NCBI RefSeq assembly: GCF_027922005.1 | Contig: NZ_BSEV01000010.1 | Span: 153,272 to 217,271, forward strand | DNA: 64,000 bases | Source of the DNA: Streptosporangium carneum | GTDB lineage: Bacteria > Actinomycetota > Actinomycetes > Streptosporangiales > Streptosporangiaceae | Direction: 5' to 3' | Shown: positions 1 to 7,340 of the stretch, in pieces | How the letters are laid out: every line of letters starts with the position of its first letter | Numbering within the stretch: the stretch's first letter is position 1 | Notes under the pieces: model-generated | The model's input: only the letters and a program-made list of their open reading frames with translations | Databases searched by the model: none | What the model was told of the DNA's origin: nothing | Program-made: the position numbers and the translations under genes

Positions 1-771
1 AGTGGCGTCGCCCATTCAGCACGAATCTGGAACTACTGGTTGGGTGGCAAGGACAACTACGCCGTCGACCGTGAGATCGGCGACCAGTTTCGCGCCATAT
101 TTCCCGATATAGTCGATATCGCCAGATCCTCGCGCGGGTTTCTCGCCCGCGCCGTACGGTATCTGGCGGGCGAGGCGGGGATCCGGCAGTTCCTCGACAT
201 CGGCACCGGCCTGCCGAGCGTGGACAACACCCACGAGGTCGCCCAGCGGGTGGCCCCCGACTCCCGCGTCGTGTACGTCGACAACGACCCCCTGGTCCTG
301 GCGCACGCCCGCGCCCTGCTGGTCAGCGCTCCCGGGGGAGTCACCGAGTACATCGACTCCGACCTGCGCGACCCCGAAAGGATCCTGAAGGCCGCCAGGG
401 CCACCCTGGACTTCTCCCAGCCGGTCGCGCTCGTGCTGATGAACGTCCTGGGGCACGTCACCGACACCGACGAGGCGCGGTCCGTCGTGAGGCGGCTGCT
501 GGACGCGCTGCCCTCCGGCAGCCACCTGGCGGTCGCCGACGGCGTCAACGTCATCAGGGGCCGGGAGTTCGAGGAGGCGATCGCCGTCTGGAACAGGGAG
601 GGGTCGACCCCGTACCTCCTTCGCGCCCCCGAGGAGATCGCCCGCTTCTTCGACGGCCTGGAACTGGTCGAGCCCGGGGTGGTCTCGTGCCCGCACTGGC
701 GTCCCCAGCCTGTCGTCCTCGGCGACAACCGCGAGGTGGACGAGTTCTGCGCCGTCGGCCGCAAACCCTGA
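1..771 (+). CDS. SAM-dependent methyltransferase, 5' end outside window
   Basis: Partial gene: the frame is open from base 1 and its true start lies to the left. The visible 256 residues open with ARIWNYWLGGKDNYAVDRE, the hallmark N-terminus of the actinobacterial S-adenosyl-methionine-dependent methyltransferase family PF04672 (formerly DUF574). A Rossmann core follows: FLDIGTGLPS is the SAM loop, VVYVDNDPLVL the acidic ribose-binding strand, and YIDSDLRDP a further SAM-contacting segment. The family is soluble, abundant in Streptosporangiales and mostly without known substrate. A TTG at base 40 would be an internal start and would cut off the conserved IWNYW segment, so I reject it. A strong hairpin follows the stop. 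Confidence 0.9.
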   Translation, partial: SGVAHSARIWNYWLGGKDNYAVDREIGDQFRAIFPDIVDIARSSRGFLARAVRYLAGEAGIRQFLDIGTGLPSVDNTHEVAQRVAPDSRVVYVDNDPLVLAHARALLVSAPGGVTEYIDSDLRDPERILKAARATLDFSQPVALVLMNVLGHVTDTDEARSVVRRLLDALPSGSHLAVADGVNVIRGREFEEAIAVWNREGSTPYLLRAPEEIARFFDGLELVEPGVVSCPHWRPQPVVLGDNREVDEFCAVGRKP

Positions 772-790
772 CCGCCGCCCCGCCCCTGAC

Positions 791-812
791 GGGAGGGGCT
801 GCGGCCCCTCCC
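791..812. terminator. Hairpin terminator between convergent genes
   Basis: Perfect 9-bp arms GGGAGGGGC and GCCCCTCCC around a 4-nt loop. It lies between the methyltransferase stop and the converging DUF981 stop, so it can serve both strands. There is no U-tract, as is usual in high-GC actinomycetes. Confidence 0.7.
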
Positions 813-831
813 TGAAGCACGGCGCGCCCGC

Positions 832-1500
832 TCACATGGTGTTGACGATCAGGCCGATGTGGGTGAAGTAGTTCAGCGCGCCGAACAGGGTGAACGCCAG
901 GCCCGCCAGCCCCCAGCACACCCCGACGGCCGTCGCGAGCCCGCCGCCCCTGGCGCGCAGGGCGAAGGGGAACAGCACCGCGCCGAGGCCGACCAGGACG
1001 TACAGGCCGGAGATGAACGTCGCCTCCAGCAACGGCAGGTCGGCGAAGGCCCCGGAGATGGGCTCCTGCGGAGGCGCGGCGAAGAGGGTGTAGGTCCATC
1101 CGGCGGCCGCGATGCCGAAACAGCCCAGCCCCATGCCGAACACGAACAGCGAGACGGGGCCCGCCGTACGGGCGACCATGCCGAGGCGGTCCAGCGCGGC
1201 GGCCAGCAGGACGCCCTTGGACCACAGATAGAAGGCGGCGGCCAGCAGCAGCACGCCGAAGGCCAGGGACGGCTCGCCGAAGACGATGTTGTCGAAGGGG
1301 AAGCCCTGTCCGGCCAGCGGCCAGGTGAGCGTCATGTGCAGCCCGGTGGCGGTCAGGATCAGGCCGAGCACGCCGAAGGCCAGCGCCCAGCCCTCGAAGT
1401 GGTCGGGCGTCCTGCCGCGCAGCAGCCGGCGGCCGAGCGCGACCACCAGGAGGAGCCCCACCCCCGCCGCGACCGCCATGATCGTGTTGTAGGTGGGCAT
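832..1500 (-). CDS. DUF981 family integral membrane protein
   Basis: About 222 residues with roughly six hydrophobic segments and the motifs MPTYNTIMAV near the N-terminus and HMTLTWPL after the second segment, which match the actinobacterial DUF981 family (function unknown). The start at 1500 begins at the family's usual N-terminus. The frame is open up to an ATG at 1572, but that start would fall inside a perfect inverted repeat (1569-1592) that looks like an operator. With the 1500 start that repeat lies about 70 bp upstream, a normal place for control. The Shine-Dalgarno signal is weak at both sites. The family call is good; the start is uncertain. Confidence 0.75.
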   Translation of the reverse strand: MPTYNTIMAVAAGVGLLLVVALGRRLLRGRTPDHFEGWALAFGVLGLILTATGLHMTLTWPLAGQGFPFDNIVFGEPSLAFGVLLLAAAFYLWSKGVLLAAALDRLGMVARTAGPVSLFVFGMGLGCFGIAAAGWTYTLFAAPPQEPISGAFADLPLLEATFISGLYVLVGLGAVLFPFALRARGGGLATAVGVCWGLAGLAFTLFGALNYFTHIGLIVNTM

Positions 1501-1568
1501 CCTGGACCAGTCGATCTTCAGCTCCGGAGCCGCCCCGATCCGCGCCGCCGCCCCCACCCCCACTATCC

Positions 1569-1592
1569 ACATAGGGGGAAATTTCCCTATGT
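1569..1592. promoter_or_regulatory. Inverted repeat, probable operator of the DUF981 gene
   Basis: Perfect 8-bp arms ACATAGGG and CCCTATGT separated by 8 AT-rich bases, just upstream of the DUF981 gene. The adjacent MarR gene is one candidate regulator, but that is inference. The 180 bp between this site and the MarR stop hold only an imperfect 41-bp duplication (from about 1714 and 1755) that runs into the MarR 3' end. Confidence 0.5.
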
Positions 1593-1776
1593 AGTCACGT
1601 CAAAACAGGGAGTGACGACAACCGATCGCCTCCGAGGCGCGACCCGCCCCGCCACACCCCCGGGAAGCGGACGGACCGGGCCGCGTGCAGCGACGTCGGG
1701 AGGCGAAAGCGGACCGTGAGCCGTGTGCGGCGTCGGGAAGCGGAGCGGGGCGGGCCGTGAGCCGTGCGCGGCGGCC

Positions 1777-2232
1777 TCAGGGAGCGGAGCAGGCCGGGTC
1801 GTGGGCCGCGTACAGGCGAGCGATCATGTCGTTGAGCTGACGCCGCTCCGCGGGCTCCAGCGGGGCGAGGAAGCCCGCCTCGACCTCCGTCATGTGTGCC
1901 AGCGCCTCCTCGACGACCCGTCTGCCCTGGTCGGTGAGCACGACGAGCTGTTTGCGCCGGTCGGCGTCGCTGCGCGTCCGCCTGGCGTAGCCCAGCCTCT
2001 CCAGCTTGTCGATCACGGCGACCATCGTCGTGCGGTCCGTGTCGGCCAGCTCGCACAGGTCGCGCTGCGACAGCTCCTGCCCGTGGGCGTAGCCCAGCAC
2101 CCGCAGCTCCTTGCCGGAGATCTCCCACCGCCGCAGTTCGCTCTCGATGCGGTCGCGGGCGAGGTCGCCCAGACGCAGGAGCATGTAGCCGGTCGCCGAG
2201 GAGATCTGCCGCGCTGCGGTCCACGTGCTCAT
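1777..2232 (-). CDS. MarR family transcriptional regulator
   Basis: 151 residues with a winged helix-turn-helix typical of MarR. ELSQRDLCELADTDRTTMVA is the recognition region, followed by the wing motif RRTRSDADRRKQLVVLT, and long dimerisation helices sit at both ends. The GGAGG signal lies only about one base before the ATG, so actual initiation may be slightly downstream. The gene lies 72 bp downstream of a VOC/glyoxalase gene on the same strand. Both could be transcribed from the promoter at 2677-2711, which holds two palindromic operator-like sites. The ligand is unknown. Confidence 0.85.
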   Translation of the reverse strand: MSTWTAARQISSATGYMLLRLGDLARDRIESELRRWEISGKELRVLGYAHGQELSQRDLCELADTDRTTMVAVIDKLERLGYARRTRSDADRRKQLVVLTDQGRRVVEEALAHMTEVEAGFLAPLEPAERRQLNDMIARLYAAHDPACSAP

Positions 2233-2271
2233 CCCTCCAACCTACGACGCCGAGGGCGGAGAAACCATCAG

Positions 2272-2292
2272 CCGGCCTGACGGTCAGACCGG
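2272..2292. repeat. Near-perfect palindrome between VOC and marR genes
   Basis: CCGGCCTGAC, one base, then GTCAGACCGG: 10-bp arms with one mismatch (G-U in RNA). It lies between the VOC stop and the marR start on the minus strand. It may be a terminator/attenuator for the VOC transcript or a marR operator. Confidence 0.4.
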
Positions 2293-2304
2293 CCGGGCGG
2301 GAGA

Positions 2305-2658
2305 TCAGGAGAGCGGTTCGAGGAACTCCAGGCGATTGCCGTGGGGGTCCTCGCTGTGGAAGCGACGCATCCCCGGGAAGTCGTCGTCGAAGGCGACCGG
2401 GTACCCGGCCTCGCCCAGACGCCGGGCCCATTCGTCGATGTCGCGGACCAGCAGGCCGGGGTGCGCCTTGCGCGCGGGACGGAAGTCGGCCTCGACTCCC
2501 AGGTGCAGCTCGATGCCGTGCCCCCGGAACCAGCATCCGCCGCGAGCGGCGAGAGCCGGGGGCTTGGGGATCTCGGCGAGGCCCAGCACCCCTTCGTAGA
2601 AGTCGCGCAGGACCGGTTCGCTGCCCGGCGGGCAGGCGATCAGAACGTGGTGCAGCAT
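2305..2658 (-). CDS. VOC family (glyoxalase/dioxygenase-fold) protein
   Basis: 117 residues with a single vicinal-oxygen-chelate module. It opens with MLHHVLIACPPG, contains FRGHGIELHLGVE and ends with FHSEDPHGNRLEFLEPL, the usual C-terminal strand with its glutamate metal ligand. Such proteins act as glyoxalases, isomerases, extradiol dioxygenases or drug-binding proteins, and the sequence does not say which. I chose the ATG at 2658 because GGGGG lies 8 bases before it; a GTG at 2670 is also possible. The gene is divergent from hmgA, so a ring-cleavage-related role is conceivable but unproven. Confidence 0.8.
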   Translation of the reverse strand: MLHHVLIACPPGSEPVLRDFYEGVLGLAEIPKPPALAARGGCWFRGHGIELHLGVEADFRPARKAHPGLLVRDIDEWARRLGEAGYPVAFDDDFPGMRRFHSEDPHGNRLEFLEPLS

Positions 2659-2676
2659 CACAGCCCCCACACATAC

Positions 2677-2711
2677 CTTGACATCAAGATATTTCCCTTG
2701 ACATCAAGATA
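2677..2711. promoter_or_regulatory. Tandem palindromic operator ahead of the VOC-marR genes
   Basis: Two copies of CTTGACATCAAGATA start 20 bp apart (2677 and 2697). Each contains the palindrome CTTGA-CA-TCAAG. The spacing places both on one face of the helix, the geometry expected for two dimers of a winged-helix repressor such as MarR. On the minus strand each copy supplies a TATCTT that could act as a -10 element. Confidence 0.6.
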
Positions 2712-2863
2712 CTTTGCCCGGCCACCCATGTCGACCGCGCCACCCGTGTCGAGCGCGCCACCCGCGCCACCCGTGTCGACCGCGTCGACCGCCGATCGAT
2801 TCCACCCCGGCGGGGCACATGTTTGACATCGCCCTCCTGGTGACGGATGGTTGTACGTATAAA

Positions 2864-2888
2864 GGACGTAGATGTCCGATAAACGGAC
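2864..2888 (+). promoter_or_regulatory. GGAC/GTCC half-site cluster upstream of hmgA
   Basis: GGAC (2864-2867), GTCC (2874-2877) and CGGAC (2884-2888) form overlapping inverted repeats; GTCCG-ATAAA-CGGAC is perfect. They end 17 bases before the hmgA start and follow a TTGACA at 2823-2828. This is probably the control region of the homogentisate operon; no regulator is identified. Confidence 0.4.
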
Positions 2889-2905
2889 GAGTTTGGGAGA
2901 AGCGG

Positions 2906-4072
2906 ATGCCGTACTACCGCGTCGTGGGTGAGATTCCCCGCAAGCGACACGTGCAGTTCCGGCGGCCCGACGGCGGGCTGTACGCCGAGGAGCTGATGGG
3001 CGAGGAGGGTTTCTCCAGCGACTCCTCGCTGCTCTACCACCGGCACCTGCCCACGGCGATCATCAAGTCCGAGGCGGTCGAGCCGACGGCGGCGACGCTC
3101 ACCCCCAACCTGCCGCTCTCCCCCAGACACTTCCGCACCCAGGACCTGAAGGCCGGCGGCGACCTGGTCTCCGGGCGCGGCCTGCTCGCGGGCAACTCCG
3201 ACGTCCGCATGTCGTACGCCGCGAGCGAGACCCCCAGCGAGCTCTACCGCAACTCCATGGGCGACGAGTGCGTCTACATCGCCTCGGGGCGGGTCAGGTT
3301 CGAGTCGACCTACGGCGCGCTCGACGCCGGGGAGGGCGACTACGTCGTCATCCCGACCGGGACGATCCACCGCTGGGTTCCCCAGGGGCCCGTCACGGCC
3401 TTCGTCATCGAGGCCGCCGGGCACATCAGGCCGCCCAAGCGCTATCTGTCCAAGTACGGCCAGTTCCTGGAGCACGCCCCCTACTCCGAGCGCGACCTGC
3501 GCACCCCGCAGGAGCCGATGCTCGCCGAGGGCGAGGAGGTTCCCGTGCTGGTCCGCACGCGCGGCGGACTGACCCGGCTGGTCTACCGCAACCACCCCTT
3601 CGACGTGGTCGGCTGGGACGGCTGCCTGTATCCCTACGCGTTCAACATCAACGACTTCGAGCCCGTCGTGAAGCGCACCCACGCCCCGCCGCCGGTGCAC
3701 CAGACCTTCGAGGGCCCGAACTTCGTGATCTGCTCCTTCTGCCCCAGACCTCTCGACTTCCACCCGGAAGCCATCCCGATCCCCTACAACCACCACAACG
3801 TCGACTCCGACGAGCTCATGTTCTACGCGGGCGGCGACTACACCGCGCGCAAGGGCTCGGGCATCGACATCGGCTCGATCTCGCTGCACCCCGCCGGGTT
3901 CACGCACGGCCCCCAGCCCGGCGCCGTCGAGGCCGTCATCGAGGCCGTACGGCAGGGCCACACCCAGACGAGCGAGCTGGCCGTGATGGTCGACACCTTC
4001 CGCCCCCTCGACCTCGGCCCCGCCGGCCTCTCCGTCGAGGACCCCTCCTACGCCTGGACGTGGGCCCGATGA
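2906..4072 (+). CDS. hmgA: Homogentisate 1,2-dioxygenase
   Basis: 388 residues, the short actinobacterial form of the cupin dioxygenase that opens the ring of homogentisate to maleylacetoacetate in tyrosine and phenylalanine breakdown. The C-terminal cupin carries NHHNVDSDELMFYAGG (about residues 294-309) and SLHPAGFTHGPQPG (about 325-338). These hold the His and Glu residues that bind Fe(II) in the family, and the mid-protein segment GDECVYIASG is the N-terminal cupin strand. The start at 2906 has GGGAGA five bases upstream, and the conserved MPYYRVVGEIPRKRHVQFR begins there. Its stop overlaps the next start by 4 bp (ATGA), so the three genes are probably co-translated. Confidence 0.95.
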   Translation: MPYYRVVGEIPRKRHVQFRRPDGGLYAEELMGEEGFSSDSSLLYHRHLPTAIIKSEAVEPTAATLTPNLPLSPRHFRTQDLKAGGDLVSGRGLLAGNSDVRMSYAASETPSELYRNSMGDECVYIASGRVRFESTYGALDAGEGDYVVIPTGTIHRWVPQGPVTAFVIEAAGHIRPPKRYLSKYGQFLEHAPYSERDLRTPQEPMLAEGEEVPVLVRTRGGLTRLVYRNHPFDVVGWDGCLYPYAFNINDFEPVVKRTHAPPPVHQTFEGPNFVICSFCPRPLDFHPEAIPIPYNHHNVDSDELMFYAGGDYTARKGSGIDIGSISLHPAGFTHGPQPGAVEAVIEAVRQGHTQTSELAVMVDTFRPLDLGPAGLSVEDPSYAWTWAR

Positions 4073-4875
4073 GCCTCTTCCACGCCCTGGTCGACGACGC
4101 CGGGCTGTTCCCTCCCACCGCGCTGCCGATGACCGACGCCCTCGCGCGGCACAAGGCGGACCTGGCCGAGGGCAGCCCGGTGCTGACCCACCGCTTCCTG
4201 GTCGCCGCCAGCCGGCTGCCCGAGCTGCGCGAGCACCTCGACCACCCCGTCCGGCTCGGGATCATCCTCGACACCCCGGACCTGCCGCCGCTGAAGGACC
4301 TCGACGTCGAGCTGGTCGAGGTTCCCGGAGGCGCGGCCGTCGACCTCGGCGACCTGCCCGCCCGCCAGTTCGTCGAGGCCACCGCCGCCCAGCTGCCCGT
4401 CGACCTGCCAGCGGGTGTCGGGCTCAAGGTGAGGTGCGGCGGGACGGTCGCCGCCGCCTTCCCCACCGCCCAGGACCTGGGCGCCTTCATCTCCCACTGC
4501 GTCGAGCGGGGCATCCCCTTCAAGGCCACGGCCGGGCTGCACAACGCGGTCCGCCACTTCGACCCGGCGCTCGGCGTCGACCGGCACGGCTTCCTCAACC
4601 TGGTCCTGGCGGTCTGCGCCGCGGTGGCGGGCGAGGACCCGGTCGCCGTGCTGAGCACCACGGACGTGGGCGAGCTGGTGCGGCTGGCCCACGACGTGCC
4701 GGACGGCGTCGCCGTACGGGCCAGGGAACTGCTGGTCTCCTACGGCTCGTGCAGCACGAAGACCCCGGTCGAGGACCTGCTGGCCCTCGGCCTGATCACC
4801 GAGCGGCAGGACGGCGCGGCCACCGCGAACGGCGCCTCCGTCACCCGCACCGTCAGCGCAGAGGAGAACGTGTGA
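4069..4875 (+). CDS. Conserved protein of unknown function between hmgA and fahA
   Basis: 268 residues with no domain I can name. It overlaps hmgA by 4 bp and fahA by 1 bp, so it is tightly tied to homogentisate breakdown. Visible features are LKVRCGGTVAAAFPT, the very regular segment FKATAGLHNAVRHFD, and SYGSCSTKTPVEDLLALGL near the C-terminus. Alternating strands and helices suggest an alpha/beta barrel, and the K-A-T-A-G-L-H motif looks like an active-site loop. The pathway needs a maleylacetoacetate isomerase between its two neighbours. The classical enzyme uses glutathione, which actinobacteria generally lack, so this protein is a candidate for a cofactor-independent replacement. That role is inference. 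Confidence 0.8.
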   Translation: MSLFHALVDDAGLFPPTALPMTDALARHKADLAEGSPVLTHRFLVAASRLPELREHLDHPVRLGIILDTPDLPPLKDLDVELVEVPGGAAVDLGDLPARQFVEATAAQLPVDLPAGVGLKVRCGGTVAAAFPTAQDLGAFISHCVERGIPFKATAGLHNAVRHFDPALGVDRHGFLNLVLAVCAAVAGEDPVAVLSTTDVGELVRLAHDVPDGVAVRARELLVSYGSCSTKTPVEDLLALGLITERQDGAATANGASVTRTVSAEENV

Positions 4876-6020
4876 TGCCCGTGATGTCGTGGGGCCTCGA
4901 GCACCTGCCCTACGGGGTCTTCTCCCGGCACGCGGGCGAGACCCCGCGCGTCGGCGTCCGGTACGGCGAGCACGTCGTCGACCTCGCCGGGGCCCTGCAC
5001 GACGAGGTGTTCGCGACCGGGTCGCTCAACGCCTTCCTGGCCAGGGGCGCGACCGCGTGGCGGGACACCCGGGCGGTGATCCAGAACAAGCTGAGCACCG
5101 ACGTCGCCGCCGTCGAGCCGCACATGGTCCCGCTGGAGCAGGTGACGCTGCACCTGCCGATCGAGGTGGCCGACTACGTCGACTTCTACTGCTCGCTGGA
5201 GCACGCCTCCAACCTCGGCCGGATGTTCCGTCCTGACGAGGAGCCGCTGAAGCCGAACTGGCGTCACCTGCCCGTCGGCTACCACGGCAGGGCCGGGACG
5301 GTCGTCGTCTCGGGCACCCCGGTCGTCAGGCCGTCGGGCCAGCGCGGCGCCGGGGTCTTCGGGCCCTCCGCCAAGCTCGACATCGAGGCGGAGCTGGGCT
5401 TCGTGGTCGGCGCGCCGACCGCCCTGGGCGAGCGGGCGGGCCGCTTCGAGGACCATGTGTTCGGGGTGACGCTCGTCAACGACTGGAGCGCCAGGGACAT
5501 CCAGGCGTGGGAGTACGTCCCGCTCGGCCCCTTCCTCGGCAAGTCCTTCGCCACCTCGATCTCGCCGTGGATCACCCCGCTCGCGGCGCTGTCGGAAGCG
5601 CGGGTCGCCGGGCGGGAGCAGGAGCCGCAACCGCTCGACTACCTGCGGCGCGAGGAGCCGTGGGGGCTCGACCTGACGCTGGAGATCGCGTTGAACGGGG
5701 AGGTCGTCTCCCGCCCGCCGTACCGGGGCATGTACTGGACCCCCGAGCAGATGCTCGCCCACATGACCGTCAACGGCGCGAGCCTGCGCACCGGCGACCT
5801 GTACGCCAGCGGCACCGTCTCCGGCCCCGAGCCCGACCAACGGGGGTCGCTGATCGAGCTGACCTGGAACGGCACGGAACCCCTCAAGCTGCCCGACGGC
5901 TCCGCCAGGGCCTTCCTCGAGGACGGCGACACGGTCACCATCACCGCTTCGGCTCCCGGCCCCGGCGGGACGGTGATCACTCTGGGCGAGGTGTCGGGGA
6001 CCGTCGCCCCCGCCCGGTGA
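4875..6020 (+). CDS. fahA: Fumarylacetoacetase
   Basis: 381 residues. The enzyme hydrolyses fumarylacetoacetate to fumarate and acetoacetate, the last step of the homogentisate pathway. Motifs follow the animal and bacterial enzymes in order: DYVDFYCSLEHASNLGRMF (metal Asp and catalytic His), NWRHLPVGYHGRAGTVVVSG, DIEAELGFVVG (two metal-binding Glu), and NDWSARDIQAWEYVPLGPFL followed by the catalytic-site Lys in GKSF. The start overlaps the previous stop (TGATG) with GAGGAG eight bases upstream. It is the third gene of the hmg operon. Confidence 0.95.
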   Translation: MPVMSWGLEHLPYGVFSRHAGETPRVGVRYGEHVVDLAGALHDEVFATGSLNAFLARGATAWRDTRAVIQNKLSTDVAAVEPHMVPLEQVTLHLPIEVADYVDFYCSLEHASNLGRMFRPDEEPLKPNWRHLPVGYHGRAGTVVVSGTPVVRPSGQRGAGVFGPSAKLDIEAELGFVVGAPTALGERAGRFEDHVFGVTLVNDWSARDIQAWEYVPLGPFLGKSFATSISPWITPLAALSEARVAGREQEPQPLDYLRREEPWGLDLTLEIALNGEVVSRPPYRGMYWTPEQMLAHMTVNGASLRTGDLYASGTVSGPEPDQRGSLIELTWNGTEPLKLPDGSARAFLEDGDTVTITASAPGPGGTVITLGEVSGTVAPAR

Positions 6021-6109
6021 ACCGCCCGCCGTCACCTGACGTGATTTCATGATCACATGCCGCTAACCTGGGGGAGCCGAGCAACCGCGAACCCGGAGGC
6101 AGGAAACCG

Positions 6110-7312
6110 ATGCGGCGCGCCGCGGGATCTCTCCCGATCGTCCTTCTCCCGCTCACGGTCACGGCCTGTTCGTCGGTCGTGGCCGGGAGCGTCGCACCGC
6201 AGGAGCCCCCGCCCGACGTGCGGATCGTCCCCGTCCCCGGCTCGACGGAGGCCGAGACGCGACGGGGCCTGGTCGTCCGCGCCCGCGCGGGCACGCTCAC
6301 CGAGGTGAGCGCCTACGCGGGCGGGGCCCCGGTGCCGGGGCGCTTCAACGCCACCCGGACGACCTGGCGTTCGGACTGGGCGCTCGCCCCCGGCAGGGAG
6401 CACATCGTCAACGTCACCGCGTCGGGGGCGGGCGGCGTCCCGGTGAGCACCTCCGGCAGGTTCAGGACGCTCACCCCCGCCCGCGCCTTCGGCATCGCCT
6501 CCGTCGCCCCCTCTCCCGGCGAGACCGTGGGCGTCGGCATGCCGATCATCGTGAACTTCGACACGCCGGTGACCGACCGGGCGGCCGTCGAACGGGCTCT
6601 GGAGGTGCGTTCGACCAAGCCGGTCGAGGGCGCCTGGCGCTGGACGGGCGAGACCGAGGCGGTCTACCGGCCCCGCCGCAACTGGCCCGCCCGGCAGAAG
6701 GTGGTCTTCGCCGCCCACCTGTCGGGCGTCCGCGCCGCCGGGGACGCCTACGGCACGTCCGACCACGAGACGTCCTTCGCCGTCGGCCGCAGGCAGGTCA
6801 GCCTCATCGACGCCCAGGAGCACCAGATGGAGGTCAGGCGCGACGGCCGCGTGGTCCAGCAGATGGCGATCAGCGCGGGCATGGGCACCACCAGGGAGTA
6901 CACCACGACGAGCGGCGTCCACCTGACCATGGAGAAGGGCAATCCGGTCCGGATGGTCTCTCCCGGCCGCAAGAAGGGCGACCCCGACTACTACGACCTG
7001 ATGATCGACTACGCGGTCCGGATCTCCGACAGCGGCGAGTACGTCCACGCGCTGGACAACATCTGGGCCCAGGGCCGCCAGAACGTCAGCCACGGCTGCG
7101 TCAACGCCCGCCCCGACCAGGCCGCCTGGTTCCACGACACCTCCCTGCGCGGCGACCCCGTCGTCATCCGGGGCACCGACCGCGAGCTGGAGTGGGACAA
7201 CGGCTGGGGGTACTGGCAGCTGTCCTGGGCGGAGTGGCTCGAGGGCAGCGCCCTGCGCGCGGCCCCGCCTCCACGCCCGACGACCGGTTCCCCTGCCCCT
7301 CCCGCCCCCTGA
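6110..7312 (+). CDS. L,D-transpeptidase lipoprotein with Ig-like domains
   Basis: 400 residues. The N-terminus is a lipoprotein signal with the lipobox VTAC (Cys20), so the protein should be anchored to the outer face of the membrane. Two Ig-like domains follow (about 60-260), then a YkuD catalytic domain with HALDNIWAQ and SHGCVNARP, whose Cys is the acylated nucleophile. The C-terminal Trp-rich tail is typical of actinobacterial LdtMt2-type enzymes, which make 3-3 cross-links in peptidoglycan. GGAGG lies ten bases before the ATG. It is a single-gene unit converging on the ABC-F gene. Confidence 0.93.
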   Translation: MRRAAGSLPIVLLPLTVTACSSVVAGSVAPQEPPPDVRIVPVPGSTEAETRRGLVVRARAGTLTEVSAYAGGAPVPGRFNATRTTWRSDWALAPGREHIVNVTASGAGGVPVSTSGRFRTLTPARAFGIASVAPSPGETVGVGMPIIVNFDTPVTDRAAVERALEVRSTKPVEGAWRWTGETEAVYRPRRNWPARQKVVFAAHLSGVRAAGDAYGTSDHETSFAVGRRQVSLIDAQEHQMEVRRDGRVVQQMAISAGMGTTREYTTTSGVHLTMEKGNPVRMVSPGRKKGDPDYYDLMIDYAVRISDSGEYVHALDNIWAQGRQNVSHGCVNARPDQAAWFHDTSLRGDPVVIRGTDRELEWDNGWGYWQLSWAEWLEGSALRAAPPPRPTTGSPAPPAP

Positions 7313-7340
7313 ACCCTCCTGGGGTCCCTTCGGGAGGACG

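Noticed and set aside
3268-4068. Long reading frame upstream of the hmgA-fahA middle gene
   Set aside because: It is an Arg/Pro-rich shadow of hmgA in another frame; the real gene starts at the ATGA overlap at 4069.
6021-6109. GGGGGAGCC-containing leader before the L,D-transpeptidase, reminiscent of the c-di-AMP (ydaO) riboswitch seen before cell-wall hydrolase genes
   Set aside because: Only about 90 bases separate it from the upstream gene; the long paired architecture and conserved joining segments of that riboswitch are not present.
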